DNA from: Gordionus sp. m RMFG-2023
Taxonomy: Eukaryota; Nematomorpha; Gordioida; Chordodea; Parachordodidae
Reading direction: 5' to 3'
DNA: 64,000 nucleotides
Assembly (NCBI RefSeq): GCF_954871325.1
Contig: NC_088777.1
Span: forward strand, 22,855,366-22,919,365
Every line of letters starts with the position of its first letter. Position 1 is the stretch's first letter. This document shows, one piece after another, positions 35,264 to 49,139 of the stretch. The position numbers and the translations under genes are program-made. The notes beneath the pieces are model-generated. The model worked only from the letters and a program-made list of their open reading frames with translations, searched no databases and was not told the DNA's origin.

Positions 35264-36178
35264 TAGAGGTCTGCCTGGGTTGTCCGTAGCCCGACCCAAC
35301 CCGAGCTCGGATGGGGTTCAGACATAAAAACTTTTTTCGGGCTCCGGTTCTGGTCGGGTTGTAAGAGGTGTCCGACCCGAAGCCCGCCCTAATAATAAGT
35401 ATAAATTTCCTAAATAAGCATTTTAATTTATAATATCAATTAAAATAACATATCATCTTTTATCTAACAAATTTCATCATTAAAATTTCAATCAGAATAA
35501 CATGTACTAAACTATTTTGTTATTATAAATTTGTATTATTATTACATACCTTATTTACATCATATTCTATCAGGTTAATTAAAATATATTTATCTAATAT
35601 CTATTTAATTAAATAGCTTCAAATTTTCAATATTTAAAATCGTTTACCTAATCTTAAATTGGTGGATATCAAAACCACTTTCCCAATTTAAGTAATTTGG
35701 CTCTTAAATTCTTTGCTTTCCCTGCTTATAGGCTAGCAGTGAAAGAGGGCTTTCATCGCTGGTAGAACCTTTGGAGATAGGAAGACTTGTTTAAAGCCTG
35801 AACTCGACTCCTCATTATTTATATGTCACAATTATTAACTATGTGATACTATTGATATTGATATATCATTATAATATGTTCATTACATGCACATTATTTT
35901 TATATAATCGAAATAATTTTTAAATTCGATTGTATTTCAACTTTTTTAATATTTAAACTGAATAAAAGGTATATGTTTCAAATTTAAATAGAATGCAACT
36001 TAATATAAATATTGATTATGTTATGGCGATCAAATAAACTTTAATTTTAGGTAATATACACATAATTTTTAATTGTTTTTTGGATATTATAATCTAAAAA
36101 ATTTAATCGGGTTCGATCGGGTTAAAAAAAATTTGAATTCGGGCTCGAGTCGCGAAAAAATAAATTTACAGACCTCTA
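35264..36178 (+). mobile_element. hAT element Q
   Basis: Ends TAGAGGTCTGCC and, reversed, TAGAGGTCTGTAAA. The flanking octamers TGAGGAAC (35256-35263) and TGAGAAGC (36179-36186) are an imperfect TSD. Subterminal stripes contain CGGGCTC, GGTCGGGTT and CGACCCGAAGCCCG. 915 bp with a decayed hAT dimerisation domain. Confidence 0.75.
35655..35860 (+). pseudogene. hAT dimerisation-domain remnant (element Q)
   Basis: Plus-strand text HFPNLSNLALKFFAFPA followed by a degraded ERGFHRW-like stretch corresponds to the hAT motif (yP.La..a...laiPassa..ER.FS). Stops follow immediately. Only the C-terminal part of the transposase is left. Confidence 0.6.
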
Positions 36179-36186
36179 TGAGAAGC

Positions 36187-39100
36187 TCCCGTTAAATAAA
36201 TATTTGGTAAGTATATATTTTACCAAATATGAAACAATTAACCCAAAATATGAATAGGTTATAGCATTTTGCCTTTTTAAACCACCTGCCGGATACCCGG
36301 TCTCTCCTATAAGACTCAATTTATGAAAAAAGAACGAGATAATGAAGGAACTTGGGAATAAAATGTTATTTATATTATTATAAATACTTTTGCACTCCAT
36401 TTTTTTCCAAAATATATATTTCTTTCTATTTTTTTATATTATTTTTATGGTATGTCCAAACTCAAAAAATAGTTAAATACGCATTTTAACATTATCTGTT
36501 TGGACGTACCCTAAATGTTTAATTTGTAATATATTAGAAACCTTATATTTTTACAAAATGTTTAATGAAAAATATCTTCGAATTTTACTAGTCAGAATTT
36601 TTAGTTATATATTATTTTAAATCTTGCAATAAAGACAACTGTTTAAATATTATTTTTGATTATGTAATGTGGACGCTGAACAAATTCTAGAAATATTGCT
36701 GTTTTTTTCTAGGAGGGGGAAGGGGATTCAGTGTGTTTTTTGTTTCATAGACTACAGAATAAAAATATAAGTGTAGCTCTCTACCTATAATACATTAGCA
36801 GCTTAGATTAATTATGTAAAGGATGTCACTTTAGCCATTTTAGTCTATGGTAATATGCTAAGCATCAATATAAAGTGGTTAAATTAAACATAACTTTGCT
36901 TTACAAGGCAAAAACTAGCAATTTTGACATTTATTTGTTATTATTAATTATAAACTATTTAATACAATATGAGAATGTAAAGAAATTATCAAATTTAACC
37001 CATTTTAAGGGTGCCAATTTTATGCATATTTTAATTTCCCATTTTTCTTCACCTTTGCGATTATTTTCAAATTTTATTCCATATAACTTGGAAACTATTT
37101 AATAATGTTCCTTCTTTGTCAAAAATTTATTTTTATTTGGTGTAGAGACATTAAAGTATCAAAATTCATATTTTACAGCTTTAATCAGACAGGAACATTT
37201 TAACCGTTTTACTTATAGCTGCCTTACCCCAAGATTAGATTTTTTTTATAAATGAAATTGAGTGCTTTCTAGCTTAGCTATTAACTTCTAATCTTTTATT
37301 TTATGTGGGAAAATATATTTTAATAAAAGTAAAAAAATGCTAGAAGGTAACTTTTATAATTTATCGGTAGAAAACGGTAATTATGAAAAACGGTAATGTG
37401 GAAAAATATACCAAACCAGGTATTTTGTCAAGAGATAAATATAGGTTAGAAATTATATATAAAAATACATCTTCACACCAAATTTAAGGTTTGTTACCAC
37501 GTCAATTGCTATACTCGGTCTCAAATACTTTATAAATAAGAGGAAATACTTCTGAAATATTTGTGTGATAGTGGAAGAACTATTTCCCATTGCAGGATTA
37601 GTAATTACTCCTCTCAGACAAAATAATTATATTTTTAATTTATTTACAGCTAAAATGATTTAACCTGCAAAAATAAAATAAGTCGAGCAAAATTAGAAAA
37701 TTAAGAAATTATCAAGTAAATTTTTTATAATAATATACTAAAAGAATGGGAATAATATGAAGGCCGCGAAAAGGGGTAAAATCAGATTTAAATTTTAAAA
37801 AAATATAATAAAATAATGGGAGGAAAAATAGAAATGAGAGAAAAATTAAGTTAAAATCATCAAAATAATTAAAAATGAGCTGAAATTTTATAAAAATAGG
37901 CGAAAATAGGGGAAAAAAACCGTTAAAATTTTTTTAAAATAATATAAGTCTCAAAAATGGGGGAAATATATAAAAGTATACTAAATAAATAAACCTTCAA
38001 TTTTCAAAAAATCATTAAATACTCCAAAACTTAGGAAAGCCTAAATTTTTCTAGTTTGCATTAGGTCTATTCAAAAGCGAATCGACTAAAATAAATGATA
38101 AACCCTCATCTAACCGATTAAATTCTTAAGATCATAAATTACAATTGCTAAAATGAAAGTATAGTTTAAAAAATTTTTTATTGGACTTGTAAGCAAAATA
38201 TTTTGAGATATTATTAAAATAATATCCTAAAATATAAATCATATCTTTGATTGACGATCAAATAAATGAAAATTTTCTGATTCACAAAGAAAATTATATT
38301 TTATATAATTAGGAAATTTTATAAAGTTAATCTTAAATCATATTTTAGTCATAAAATACAAACTTGTGCTCTAATCCTAAGCGACCTTAAAGAGCGAAGA
38401 GGGGCTCAAGCTCCCTGGAAATTGTAAAAAAATAAATTAGATATTTTAGATAGAATTATCTTTATGCTAATTTTTAATGGAATTTCGTTAATTTTTAAAA
38501 AATTAAAATGGACCCTCTAAAGATGACACTGCTCCAACCCTTTTATCATAACATCCTCAATCTTAATTTGTACTGTTATATATTTAATATTTTCGTTATA
38601 TAAAATTATTATTATTAGTTTGTAAATAATTTTTATTATATTATCATGAAATCATTTCTTACATAATTTCTTTTAAGTAAGCAATATCATATAATGTGTA
38701 CTATTATATAGTTAAAAAATTCCATATTATTTGACAAGTTTAGAAGAAAAAACATTATCTAAACATTATTTATATTTTATATATACAATATATTTATTTA
38801 TGCTATATAAAATATAATATACCTTAAAAATCTAATTTATATTATACATTATATATAAAAATCAATAAATTACTATATTGTATAAAATTTATAATATTCC
38901 TTTTCAAATAGATATAATTTTTTTTATATATATTTTTTAATATTATTATCATTATTAATACAATTTATAAATAATTTATAACTTTAAAAAAAAATTTGAT
39001 ATTTCTTCTTTCTATATTATATACAATTTTATTTTTTCTAGTATTTGTAAATGATATAAAAAAAATTTTATTTTAAAATTTAAGTGTTAATATACTACGA

Positions 39101-40020
39101 AAACTAAATTTAAAATTTGAGTGTTTTTTTTTAAATTTAAGAAGATTTATAGTTTTTTAAAAATTTTATATTATTTAATTGCAAAAATAAGTTATTTTAA
39201 AAAATCCTATATAAAAAGTAAAACACATTTAAAGAAAATATACTATTGGTTAATTTGACGATATGACAATATTGTTTTGTTAATTTGTGTTTGTAATATG
39301 CAGGGAACCAACTAGGGTCTCCTTACTTTACAGAGTCATTTCCTGAGGGTTGTAATGGCATATCTATTTGCCTAAGGGAGGGGGTAAAATAATTCACATA
39401 ATATTCAGATGTCGGAATTGTTTATAAGTTAAAATAAGGTTTAAAAATTTTGAGGAGGGGATCAAATGCTCCTTTGTTCGACGCTAAAAATGTTCATTAA
39501 GGATGGTAGTGAAAGAGGTAAAAAGTGTGGCAAAATTGATGATAAAATATTTTTATAAAATGATGAATAAATATATGGAATGGAGAAAAGAATGACATGA
39601 AACATGCAAAGAAATCTTAACCTAAAGGCGTAACTTTTATTCTGTTTTTTGATAAAGCTCCTGGTAAGAAGAACATTGGTAATTGTATTTAATTTTATTT
39701 AAAAACTCTAAAAAAGATATATAGAAATAAGAAATCAGAAAATTACAAAACCTGAATTTTTAAAACCGATCCGAATTTTTAAAATTTTGAACATTTAAAA
39801 TCCTTTTTGCGTATTTTATAAATTGTTTCAAAGGGAAAATGAAATAATAAGCAGAAAATGAATGTTAAATGATTTACTAGTTAATTAATATAATTTAAAT
39901 TTTCTAAATGGCACGGTTTCTTCTTAATTTTGATAAAGCCCCGATTTTTATAATTATAAGGTATAGTTGCGCTAAGATTTGTCTTGCCAATTTTATTAAT
40001 TACGTGATAAAAGCGTTTTC
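36187..40020. other. AT-rich stretch, no gene seen
   Basis: Nearly 4 kb of AT-rich DNA. Possible fragments of old repeats are GGATACCCGGTCTCTCC near 36292 (a G-type end), poly-purine text near 37740-37990, and GAGCGAAGAGGGGCTCAAGC near 38393 (edge of a GTGGCGTAG-group element). The frame at 36875-37102 has a biased composition and no recognised motif. Confidence 0.35.
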
Positions 40021-40106
40021 GCCCTCTGGTTGTGGATAGCTACGCAAAAAATTTACAAAAATAGCTTCTCATATACGACTCATTTTTATCTGTCATTTTA
40101 TTCCAG

Positions 40107-40229
40107 GAAGAAGAAAATAAACATTTTATCGCGGCAAAGGATCATGTTGCAAATGATGGTAATATTGATATTATTGAACATAAAGGTGAACTTAGAATCC
40201 ATTTTAAAAAGTTTTATATCAGAGTCTAA
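40107..40229 (+). CDS. Candidate terminal exon of a host gene
   Basis: A typical 3' splice site (pyrimidine-rich TTTTATCTGTCATTTTATTCCAG ends at 40106; key feature is the T-rich tract plus CAG) is followed directly by 40 codons starting EEENKHFIAAKDHVANDGN, ending HFKKFYIRV and TAA at 40227-40229. The composition is charged and protein-like, in contrast to the frames around it. Upstream exons were not identified, so the gene, if real, lies mostly to the left. The family is not recognised. It could be a chance combination in AT-rich DNA. Confidence 0.35.
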   Translation, partial: EEENKHFIAAKDHVANDGNIDIIEHKGELRIHFKKFYIRV

Positions 40230-41040
40230 TTTATTTAAAAAATTAACTAGTATTTTCCATTGCATATTATTAATGGATATTAAATAACAATGAATCGAGC
40301 CATTAGTCCCCAGACCAGTGGAAGACATACTTGGCTTTCGGTATTATTTATTGAAACCGAAATAGCGTATTAAATTAAATTGTCCAAGAGTTTGCAATAA
40401 AAAGCAAGAAAATTGTTTTTTAATGGCTTATTAGCATATTGAATGTAAATAAATAAAATAGATATTTTAAGGATTTGTAAAAGGTGATATATAAAATCTT
40501 GCATAAGGGCAGCAGATATCTTAGTAGCGAACCTAAAAGACCTTTAAAGGGCAAAACATTATACCCCCAAAACATGTATTAAATAAAATAATTCTAGAAC
40601 CCCTAACTTATAATTAAAGGTTGGAAAACATAAAAGGTAGTGTGTTATATACATATATGTATATTATACTTATTTTGGAGTAAAAAAATACCTTATATCT
40701 ATTTAAAAAAGAAAAAAAAATTTTAATAAAATTAAAATTAAAAAGTTATATTAATATTTATAGATTTAAAATTGTGTTCCCATAAAGGAATCAAAATTAT
40801 ATTTTAAAATTTTGATTTGCTTTATAGACGAAAAAGAACCTTTAGTTGGTGTGACTATTGGAATGAAAATAAAATTGTTTAAGATACTTATAGTTTTTTG
40901 GTTTTAGCCTGAGTAAGCGGATTGATGTTAGTGTTTGAAGGGGATGTAGAAACCTAAATATAGTCCCATATTAAAGATCTACCGAGGGCCCACAGGATGG
41001 TTGTCAACCATCAGGTCTTAAGCAGTCTACATATGATAGG
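40230..41040. other. Intergenic, nothing assigned
   Basis: AT-rich. A hairpin GATGGTT-GTC-AACCATC lies near 40997-41013 in a short, less AT-rich patch (40960-41060). No gene or repeat end was recognised. Confidence 0.3.
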
Positions 41041-41312
41041 GTAGTGAGCTCAAGATGGTTGGATTTGAGCCGCTGTTAATTTATTGATGACGTTTTTTAT
41101 AGAAGTGGGTTACCTTAACTATATACATAATTTAGAACGTGTCTGCATTTCGAGTCTACTGGTTTATTGTATTTGATAAAAATGTGGGAAAGAACGATGC
41201 CACCTAGTCGTAACCCGATGGCTACTCTCAATTGTTCAAATAATAAGAGGTTGTCAAAGTTATGACTAAGGAATGCTAAAATAGGCTCAAATCGAGCCAT
41301 TTGACAACACTA
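41041..41312. mobile_element. Family H-like MITE copy 4
   Basis: The right end, read inward, is TAGTGTTGTCAAATGGCTCG, a clear family H terminus. The left end (TAGTGAGCTCAAGATGG, then GGATTTGAGCCG) is a diverged match. The 61-codon minus frame across it begins inside the terminal repeat and is probably not a gene. Confidence 0.45.
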
Positions 41313-44300
41313 ATTCTTTGCTTAGGGTAAATCCAAACAGTCTTCATATTTAAAAATTATTTGACTTTGAGACTTGAAATTTATAACTAAAATAGGTTTC
41401 ATATAAAAAAAAATTTTTTGAGGAAAAAAATCAACTTCGGACCCTTTGGAAAAATTCTATTACAAAAAAAAACCTCTAATAACTAAAAGTTAAAATAAAA
41501 GTGTGCTAGATTTATTTCGTCAAAATTAATTTAAGTTTTACACTTTAAAATTGATACTGTGAACAACTTATAACCCTTAACAAATATAAAAAAGAATTTC
41601 AAAGATTTTTAACAAGGATTTATTTGTATCTGATCGCATTTATATAGTTACACCCGGGATATGCCAGACTAGGTAATTGCCGGACACTATAAATGTTTTC
41701 GTCATTCACATTTTTTTTTATAATTTATTAAAAATGCGAAAATTTATAGAGTAAAATAATCATAAATTTATTACTAATAAAGATTATTACAAAATTTTAA
41801 AATTGGACGAGTACAAAATTCTAATAAAACCATATCAAACATTAGGTCAATGATGGGTCTCAAGGATTATTAAATTCATTAATAAAGTTTATTTATATAA
41901 TTATCGATTTTAAAATCATTTTTTATTAAAATAAATCCTATAAACATTTGTCCGTTTCCGGTTGTATCCGGGATATACCCCGGGCTCGGGGGAGATACGG
42001 ACATCTTGTTAAATTCGTTTTGGAGAAATAAAATGCTTAAGGCAAAAATTATTTAGCATAATGAAATTCATGTAGTTATGTATAATAAAATTCATGTAGG
42101 TAGGGTAGGTAATCTATATTTGAGATCTGCAATAAGTGGGTTAAATATTTTAAACATAAGGTTAGTTGGTGGGCTAAAATTACTTTAAATTGGGAGGATG
42201 GCCTGGTGAATTTTAAATTTTTTTCAAGCGAAATTTACAAATTATTTTTTATTTCATAATATTGCATATTTTATAAGTTCAAGTAAAAATTTATAAAAAA
42301 TATAATAAATAAAAAGCCAAAGCAATCAATCAAATATTTTTGAACATTGGACAGGCGGGCGGTTATAATAATTTTTTAGATAAATATTTGGGTGGTTTAT
42401 TTTTTTTTATTAAAAAACTAAGGATGGGTGGACGAGAGGGTTAAATTGTTCTAAACAATAACGGGCGAGCGTTTTGGGTGCGTGCTCATTATACACCTCC
42501 ATTCAATGGAATACAATTACCGTATAATCCAGGTCTTTAAAATTTAAAAAAATGCGCACTCTAAAGGATTTGAATTTTAAAGATTTGCTAACTCCGAAGA
42601 CATATATATAGTATAATATAAGTATCTAATTTATCAAACAATACTCAACAGATAAGGTTATGGATAATTTAATTAATCGTGCAAAAAAATCAAAATTATC
42701 TCTTATTTTAAAATTTATATTAAAATAAAATATTATATCAACAAATTTAATTTTACTCATAAATAATTTATGCAAATATATGCAAATTAACTATAAAAAA
42801 ATTAATTTTACGATTAAGTCATAATGATTTACGGATAATTAACATATATATTTTTTTATATATCTAAATTTCGACATTTAAAAATTTTAAAATTGACACA
42901 AAACCTTTTTTGATTTTGAAAAGAGAAAAAGGTTTGAGAAAAGTTTATAAATTATAGGATATCATTAGGTATAAATAAATAAATTATATTGATATGATTA
43001 TTTTAAATTAATACACCATTTTCTACAATTTTTTTTTGATTCGTTGAAATTTTTTTTAAGTAAGGTTTAAATACGAAGTTGAGAATATTTCCATTTTATG
43101 TTTACACTTTAAAAAATATTTTATAAAAAAAAAGTACATGATAGAAATTTGGATAAAAAATTTAATTGTTATAATTCGTTAATTATGACATCAGATCTTA
43201 CCCTTATTTGTTCAAAACCATATAGGTTAAATCGATTTTTAATGATGGGGTGGGGGGGGGGAGTATGATTTAAATATTTATTATAAAGGATTAATTATAC
43301 GCATAACTATGTATTATAGAAGTACATCTATTCTAAATATAAATATATTTAAAAAATTATTATATCCTTACAGTGTAATGGGGAAAAAAATAACGGGGAA
43401 AAAATCGGGAAAATTAACCCCGGAATAGGAGAAAAAATGCCCCCTAAAAACATCACAAAGAAAAAATCCGGCCAAATACCGAATTAAGGCTAAAAAATCT
43501 CGGAAATAAAAAAAAATTAAATAAAACTTTCAGGTAAAATCAAACAAGTATCATTTGGATTTTATTTATTCTTGAATCAAAGTAATGCCTGATTTGGGCA
43601 AGCAATATTTACTCAGTTTTGCTTAATTTCACAGATATGGGATAAAACGTAGAACGTAACTGAGGGGTTTTTATCCGTTTCCATTTCTTTCTTAGAGGCT
43701 TTGAGAATTTTGGGGGGCGGGGAAAATTTTTGCAGAATAATGAGAATCCTGGATCTTCTTTAAAATTATACAATCAGATCGAATTATGGTGTTTGTTCCG
43801 TCGAAACTATCTAAGTTTCCCAGTAACTCAATGATATATCCGTCTTATTTTTTATCCCTATATTTAAAATTCTATATTTTTTAAATATCTTAGTTTAATA
43901 TGTTTTTAACACATGTTTCATTTATAATATATTTTTTACAATGCATGATATTTAGAGTTTCTAATTTGGAAAATAATTTAAGGAAGAAAAAAAATATAGA
44001 TATTATATGTTTTTATATGTCGTATTGTGATATGGAAAATTCTGAATCTCTTAATTTTAAATCATTTATGGAGAAGAATTTAAAAAAATTTTGAAAAATC
44101 AATAAAAATTATTGTAAATTAAGGAAAATTCTAAAGTTCATGTAGAATTATTTGAAATTCGTAGTGTTGGGTACTCTATAGTTGGAATACATTTGTCACA
44201 AATTTTTTTAAATTCAAAAATTGTCCTTAATATATGGTTTAAAATCGTAATATTCCGAATCTTAAGGACTTCATATCCCAATACGCTGGGATGTTCCTAT

Positions 44301-45295
44301 GCATGGAGCCTAAAAAATTTATAATTTTCGCATATAATTAAAAATTATTTTTAAAAATACAAAATTTCTTGTTATATTATAAATATTAAAATTGCTCAGC
44401 AATTTGCATGTATTGACTTCTCAAAAGTAGCCGAATCTCTAATTATCTATAAAATTTAATTTTATAGTAGTTTTAACATTACTCTCAAATAAATATTATA
44501 TAGAATAGGGTTTCTTTATAAAAGATAATTATTAGATAATTAGAACTGCTATTATTCTTTATTTTTGAAAAAATGCAACATTATTGGTGACATAAATTTT
44601 TACACGTGATCCATATATAAAAATAGACGTATATGAATAATATGATTTTATATTATGGTAAAAAAAATTAACCATTAAAGATTAGTAAAATAATCAGAAC
44701 CCTTACAGGAACACCATGTAAACCCCTTTATTCATTTGCCCACATTATAAATATCAGACAAAACTATTCATAATTTATATTAATTTTTTATATAAATTTA
44801 AAATATATACAAAAAATCAGATTTTTAAATGATAGAAATCCTCTTGGCCAAATGATTTAAAGTTCAAGTCAATACAAAATTAAAATGCTACCGTCAAATA
44901 ATGCGATCAGTCAATGCGTCTATTAACTAAAAAAAATCAGGCAATACACGTATTGATTGTTTAACCACTTCAATTTGTGCTTGACTGAGAAGATCAAAAT
45001 ACGCGTATTGCTTCAAATTTCTCAAAATAATCACAATTGACTAAAAATGTCTTAAGACAAAATTCTCAATAAATATATTAATTAATTTTTTCCTCTTTTC
45101 TTTTTCTTGATAAGTATATTACCGGAAATATTTTGAGATAATAATTAATTAAATATTTGTATTATTTATTGTATTATTTATTATATTATTCAACTTTGAT
45201 TTCATATTTTTAACAAACAATACTTTTATATTTAATAAAAAGTTTAATATAAGAATTGACTGAAATATTTTTTATAAGAATATGTCAATAAATAA
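41313..45295. other. AT-rich stretch with old repeat fragments
   Basis: No recognised gene. An inverted-looking pair near 41651 (ACACCCGGGATATGCC) and 41960 (ATCCGGGATATACCCC) may bound an old MITE. Text near 42128 (AGATCTGCAATAAGTGGG) resembles a hAT MITE end. A frame at 43900-44094 (64 codons, ...FRVSNLENNLRKKKNIDI...) and a 32-residue frame near 43787 (MVFVPSKLSKFPSNSMIY...) are protein-like but unassigned. Short palindromes AATACACGTATT and ATACGCGTAT lie near 44943 and 45000. Confidence 0.3.
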
Positions 45296-45605
45296 ATAAA
45301 TTCATTCTTTTTGCTTTCTTTTTCTTATCCTATTCTTTTTACTTTTCTTTTACTATTTCACATTTTATTTTTTTTATTTTTCTGTTTCGTTTTATTGCCA
45401 TTCTTTTTCTTTTCTGTTTATTTTTATCTTTTATTTCTTTTGTTTCGTTTTATTTCTTTTTGCTATTCTATTTCTTTTTATTTCTTTTTCTTTGTATTTA
45501 TTTTTCTTTGTATATCTTTTTCTTTGTATTTCGTTTTCTTTATATTTCGTTTTCTTTGTATTTCTTCTTCTTTACATTTTTATTCTTATTCTAAATTTTG
45601 GCTCC
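45296..45605 (+). repeat. Degenerate polypyrimidine microsatellite
   Basis: About 300 bp of T/C with units such as TTTATTTCTTTTTC and TTTGTATTTCGTTTTCTT. The long Phe/Ser/Leu frame on the plus strand is a translation of this repeat and not a gene. Confidence 0.8.
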
Positions 45606-47035
45606 AATTTGATCATTAAAAATTAAAACTAAGTTAAACTCTCACAATATATAGACACTTAATGTTTGGAAAAAATTTCTCAATGCTCAGATAAAAAAAA
45701 TTAAATTGCCGAGAAAAAATAATACTTGGTCAAATATATAACTGAAATGCTCAGATTTAAAAATGAATTGCTAAGAAATAGACTAGTAATAATGATAAAC
45801 CCATAAAATATATTTAAAACTGGTTTATAACCATATAGTGTATCATTGAGAGGTAGGTTTTCGAATCTAAATGGGACCTTATTTTGGAGCTGGATAACAA
45901 AAATTTGGATTTATGACAAATCCGAACCCGATATTTCCCAAAACCTGGATACAGATCAATTTTGGCAGGTTTGAGACCCGTAAATAACATAATTTTAAAT
46001 AATTTGGTCCAACTGATCCGATCCGGAAATTATTTTAAAGGTCTTTTCTAATCAGAAATTTTACTTTCTAAATAAATCTGAGTCTGACCTAATTCGAATT
46101 TTTATATTTATATTGAATAATTTTATATTTCATCGAAATCTGAAAAATTAAAAGCGCTGAAGGATAAAAACAATTTTATAGTTATTCTTGAAATCAGAAA
46201 TAATTTAAAACTTTGACGACGATTATGGTCCGGTATGATTTTCTTGTAATCAAGGTCAGAATCAAATCGATTCGGAAAAATATCAGTCCTTATCCGACTA
46301 ATCCTTCTTCGATCGAATTGGACTTGAATCAAATTCTTAGGCTATGATCGGTCAAAAATTTTTTTAAAAAAATATCTTGCCATAGATCTTAAGTGAAATA
46401 AAAGAAAATCTTTTAATCAGAGTTCTAGATCCGACATAACTCTGGATTCCGCACGTTCCAGGTTAAAAGATTCTAGAAAAATAGAATCGGTCAAAGAGAG
46501 CCAGACAAGCCAAACACATGTCTAACTTAATCTGGGTCGGTCTAGATCCGTATAAATAGGAATAACTAATTTTCCCAAACTCTCGATGGAACTGAAGGAG
46601 ATATTTTCTTATTTTCTAAAAAATAAGATTGAAAAGCTGTATTTTAGATTCGAAAAAAAGTGCCGTGAGCCGGGGCTCTAAGATTAGGATTCGGTAGAGA
46701 ACGATTTAATGTAAAGATGGTAATAACCCTATTTTACATATATATAATTTTCTTGTGGACAATTCAAGTATTAGAAGGAAAGAAAGAATTGAAATGTGAC
46801 AAATTCATTGACATATCAGATTAATATTACTTTGTTCCGGTTGCAACTTTTGGTCCTCAAGATCTAATGAAAAGTGTATACAGATTAATTCTGACCAAAA
46901 AGAGGACAAAAAAATAGTTCCAACTTTGCCAAAACTTGCAATCCAGGTCATCCAAATTTTCATTGTCTCAACTCATTTTCCTCTTTACTCTTTTTTTATC
47001 TCTCTCCTTTTCCCTCATATATAATTAATTGCAGA
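45606..47035. other. Intergenic with moderately complex patch
   Basis: 46000-46600 is less AT-rich, with scattered GATCCG/TCGATT words (GATCCGATCCGG, GATTCGG). No recognised protein was read in any frame; it may be the residue of an old element. Confidence 0.3.
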
Positions 47036-47945
47036 GTTGCTAACGCTCCTTTTTAAAAGTAACTAGCCCCGCTACTAAATTTTTAAAAGGAGCTAGCTCC
47101 CGATCCAAATAATGGAGTGCTACTACATAGCCGCTCCTTTGATTTTCATTTTTTTTAGAAAGTACGTGAAGCAAAATCATATTTTTTTTATCAAAAAAGT
47201 TTTACTCATATTAAAATGATATATCAAAATATTTATACTTTTATTAGCTTTTAAAAGGAATAAATTTTTTAAAATTTGAATCTATTTATCAAATATATTA
47301 ATTTTGATATCATTAATTAAAAAATATTTGTTCAATATATTATCTTCCTGAAATCCAAAAATAATTATAGCCATTTAAAAAAATATATAGTTAACATTTT
47401 GTATTTAAAAGAAAGATTTTTTACTTTTAGATGCTATATTAGGTTGAAGCTGCTCACTTTAGAAAATTGAAATAGTTTTATTTACACATAATAAACATTT
47501 GGCCTTAATATTCGTTTTGTTAGGATCATTAGGATCCAACTCTTTTAGAAGAGAAAAATATTTTTTGTATGATGGAAATGGAAATATAATTTCTTCTTCT
47601 ATAATGTCTGGATACATAATATCAAAAACTATTTTTTATCATATAAAATGAATATTAATATGACTTACAAGATTTTCCAAGTCTATAAAAAAAAGAAAAA
47701 CTTGTTATTTAATATTTTAACTGATTAGATGAAAAACCAATATAAAACTCGGCTCAACATTTAATATTGCATAAATTTAAATAAAATTAAATTTCATTTA
47801 TATTGAATTTTAATTAACAAATAAATCGATTTTATATTTAAAAAATAATTTATAAATTTAAAAGAGCGATAAAGCGGTGCTCTTCCACTCCAGCCCTAAA
47901 GGCTATCTCCTGCTCCTGATTTTTAAAAGGAGACAATTTTAACAT
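47036..47945 (-). mobile_element. hAT-type element P with BED-finger remnant
   Basis: The two flanks are imperfect inverted repeats rich in GCTCCTTTTTAAAAG and GGAGCTAGC words (left near 47050-47140, right near 47870-47940). Between them lies a minus-strand BED-type zinc-finger remnant. The termini and TSD were not resolved. Confidence 0.55.
47462..47623 (-). pseudogene. BED zinc-finger fragment of hAT transposase (element P)
   Basis: Minus-strand frame containing YFSLLKELDPNDPNKTNIK then AKCLLCVNKTISIF and a stop. The 'W/Y..F........kAkC.lC.....s' pattern is the first half of a BED zinc finger (the two Cys are present; the His/His half would follow the stop). BED fingers form the DNA-binding N-terminus of many hAT transposases. 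It is truncated by a stop right after the Cys pair. Confidence 0.55.
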
Positions 47946-49139
47946 GGAATACAGGCCTGGTCGTGGGAATCTTATAGCCTAGTCACTATCTAGTTACCGT
48001 TCCACGATATCATACCGAATCAATACACAAACACTCATTGGCGATTCGTAATATTAATTTAGAGGATATGCAGATTTCAGAGGAAACCTGCGCAGGAATA
48101 ATTCGGTACAAGATCCGATACTAAAACGAGGGGCACTACATATTGAAAGAAAGAATAGTCCAAGATAGGAAGGGTTTATATTAATATGTATAGAGAAGTC
48201 AGATCTCATACTGCGAAAATATGCAGATCAGAGGGACCATGTGGTAGCGAAGCAGCTAAACGGGGATGGCGGGCAGCAATCAGAGGGAGGGGCATGAGCT
48301 ACCAAGACGAGGGCGGTCACACAAGCCACCAAATGAATTATTGAAAAGATGTAGGCATTACTCTCAATTAATAAAGGGGAAATGTAGTAATGTAGGAATA
48401 TTGTAATATACTATTTATACATTATTAGTTATTAACTTCGTCTATGGTTATAATGAATATATATATTTGTGATTAATATATTATTAATTGAGGTTAACTA
48501 TCTAACACTCATAGCATAATTATAAATTCCGCAATCGATTCTATATGATTAACAGCCTTGTGTAACCGGTGCATGTATAGTTTAGTATAAGCGGATTAGT
48601 TTATTAGGTTTCTAGATATATTGGGTAGATGTGTCAAGGTGGGTCCCTTTTTCCATTCAAAAAATTTTCAAGAAAATCTGTGTTAATAAGAGAAGATGGA
48701 GCTCAGTAATATATAATAAAGGTTTGAATATTGTTATAAGTTCAATAGTTGGAGATTTTTGAGAGGAAGGACACGTTATCCCTTTGCAACTATGTTTGTA
48801 TAAGAGATTGACCTTTATCCTTAATTTAATTTTTCACAATTGTTACAAATTGTTGACATTATTTGTTTTTTAGAAATATATAATATTACAAAAAATAATA
48901 ATTTCTTTGCATGACCATGTGTTTTAATTTCATGTTTCATGTTTTGGTATGTGCAATGTGAAAGTGGAACTAATGATAGGAGGAGCCGGTAATTTGGATC
49001 TTGTACATTTAGACAGACTAAATTGATTATCACGGTTCTCAGCAAGTAAATAATTGGATTGGTTTATGAAAGATAAAACTATTTAGATGTTTTAATATTA
49101 TAGATCATTGATTTACAAAAATTATTTGACTTCATTCTT
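47946..49139. other. Complex patch, then AT-rich spacer
   Basis: 47950-48330 is unusually GC-rich for this window (GGGATGGCGGGCAGC, CAAGACGAGGGCGGTC). A purine tract AAAGGGGAAATG near 48376 is followed by TGTAGTAATGTAGG, which would fit the end of an LTR-type element. No protein motif and no second repeat was found, so this is only a possibility. Confidence 0.25.

Noticed and set aside
41115-41300. 61-codon minus frame with even composition
   Set aside because: Its start (MARFEPI) is the family H terminal repeat and no homology is evident.
45311-45619. 102-codon Phe/Ser-rich frame, apparently a membrane protein
   Set aside because: It is a translation of a degenerate polypyrimidine microsatellite.
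48360-48640. Possible LTR start (purine tract then TGTAGTAATG)
   Set aside because: No second repeat, primer-binding site or polyprotein text was found; the purine tract alone is weak in this sequence.
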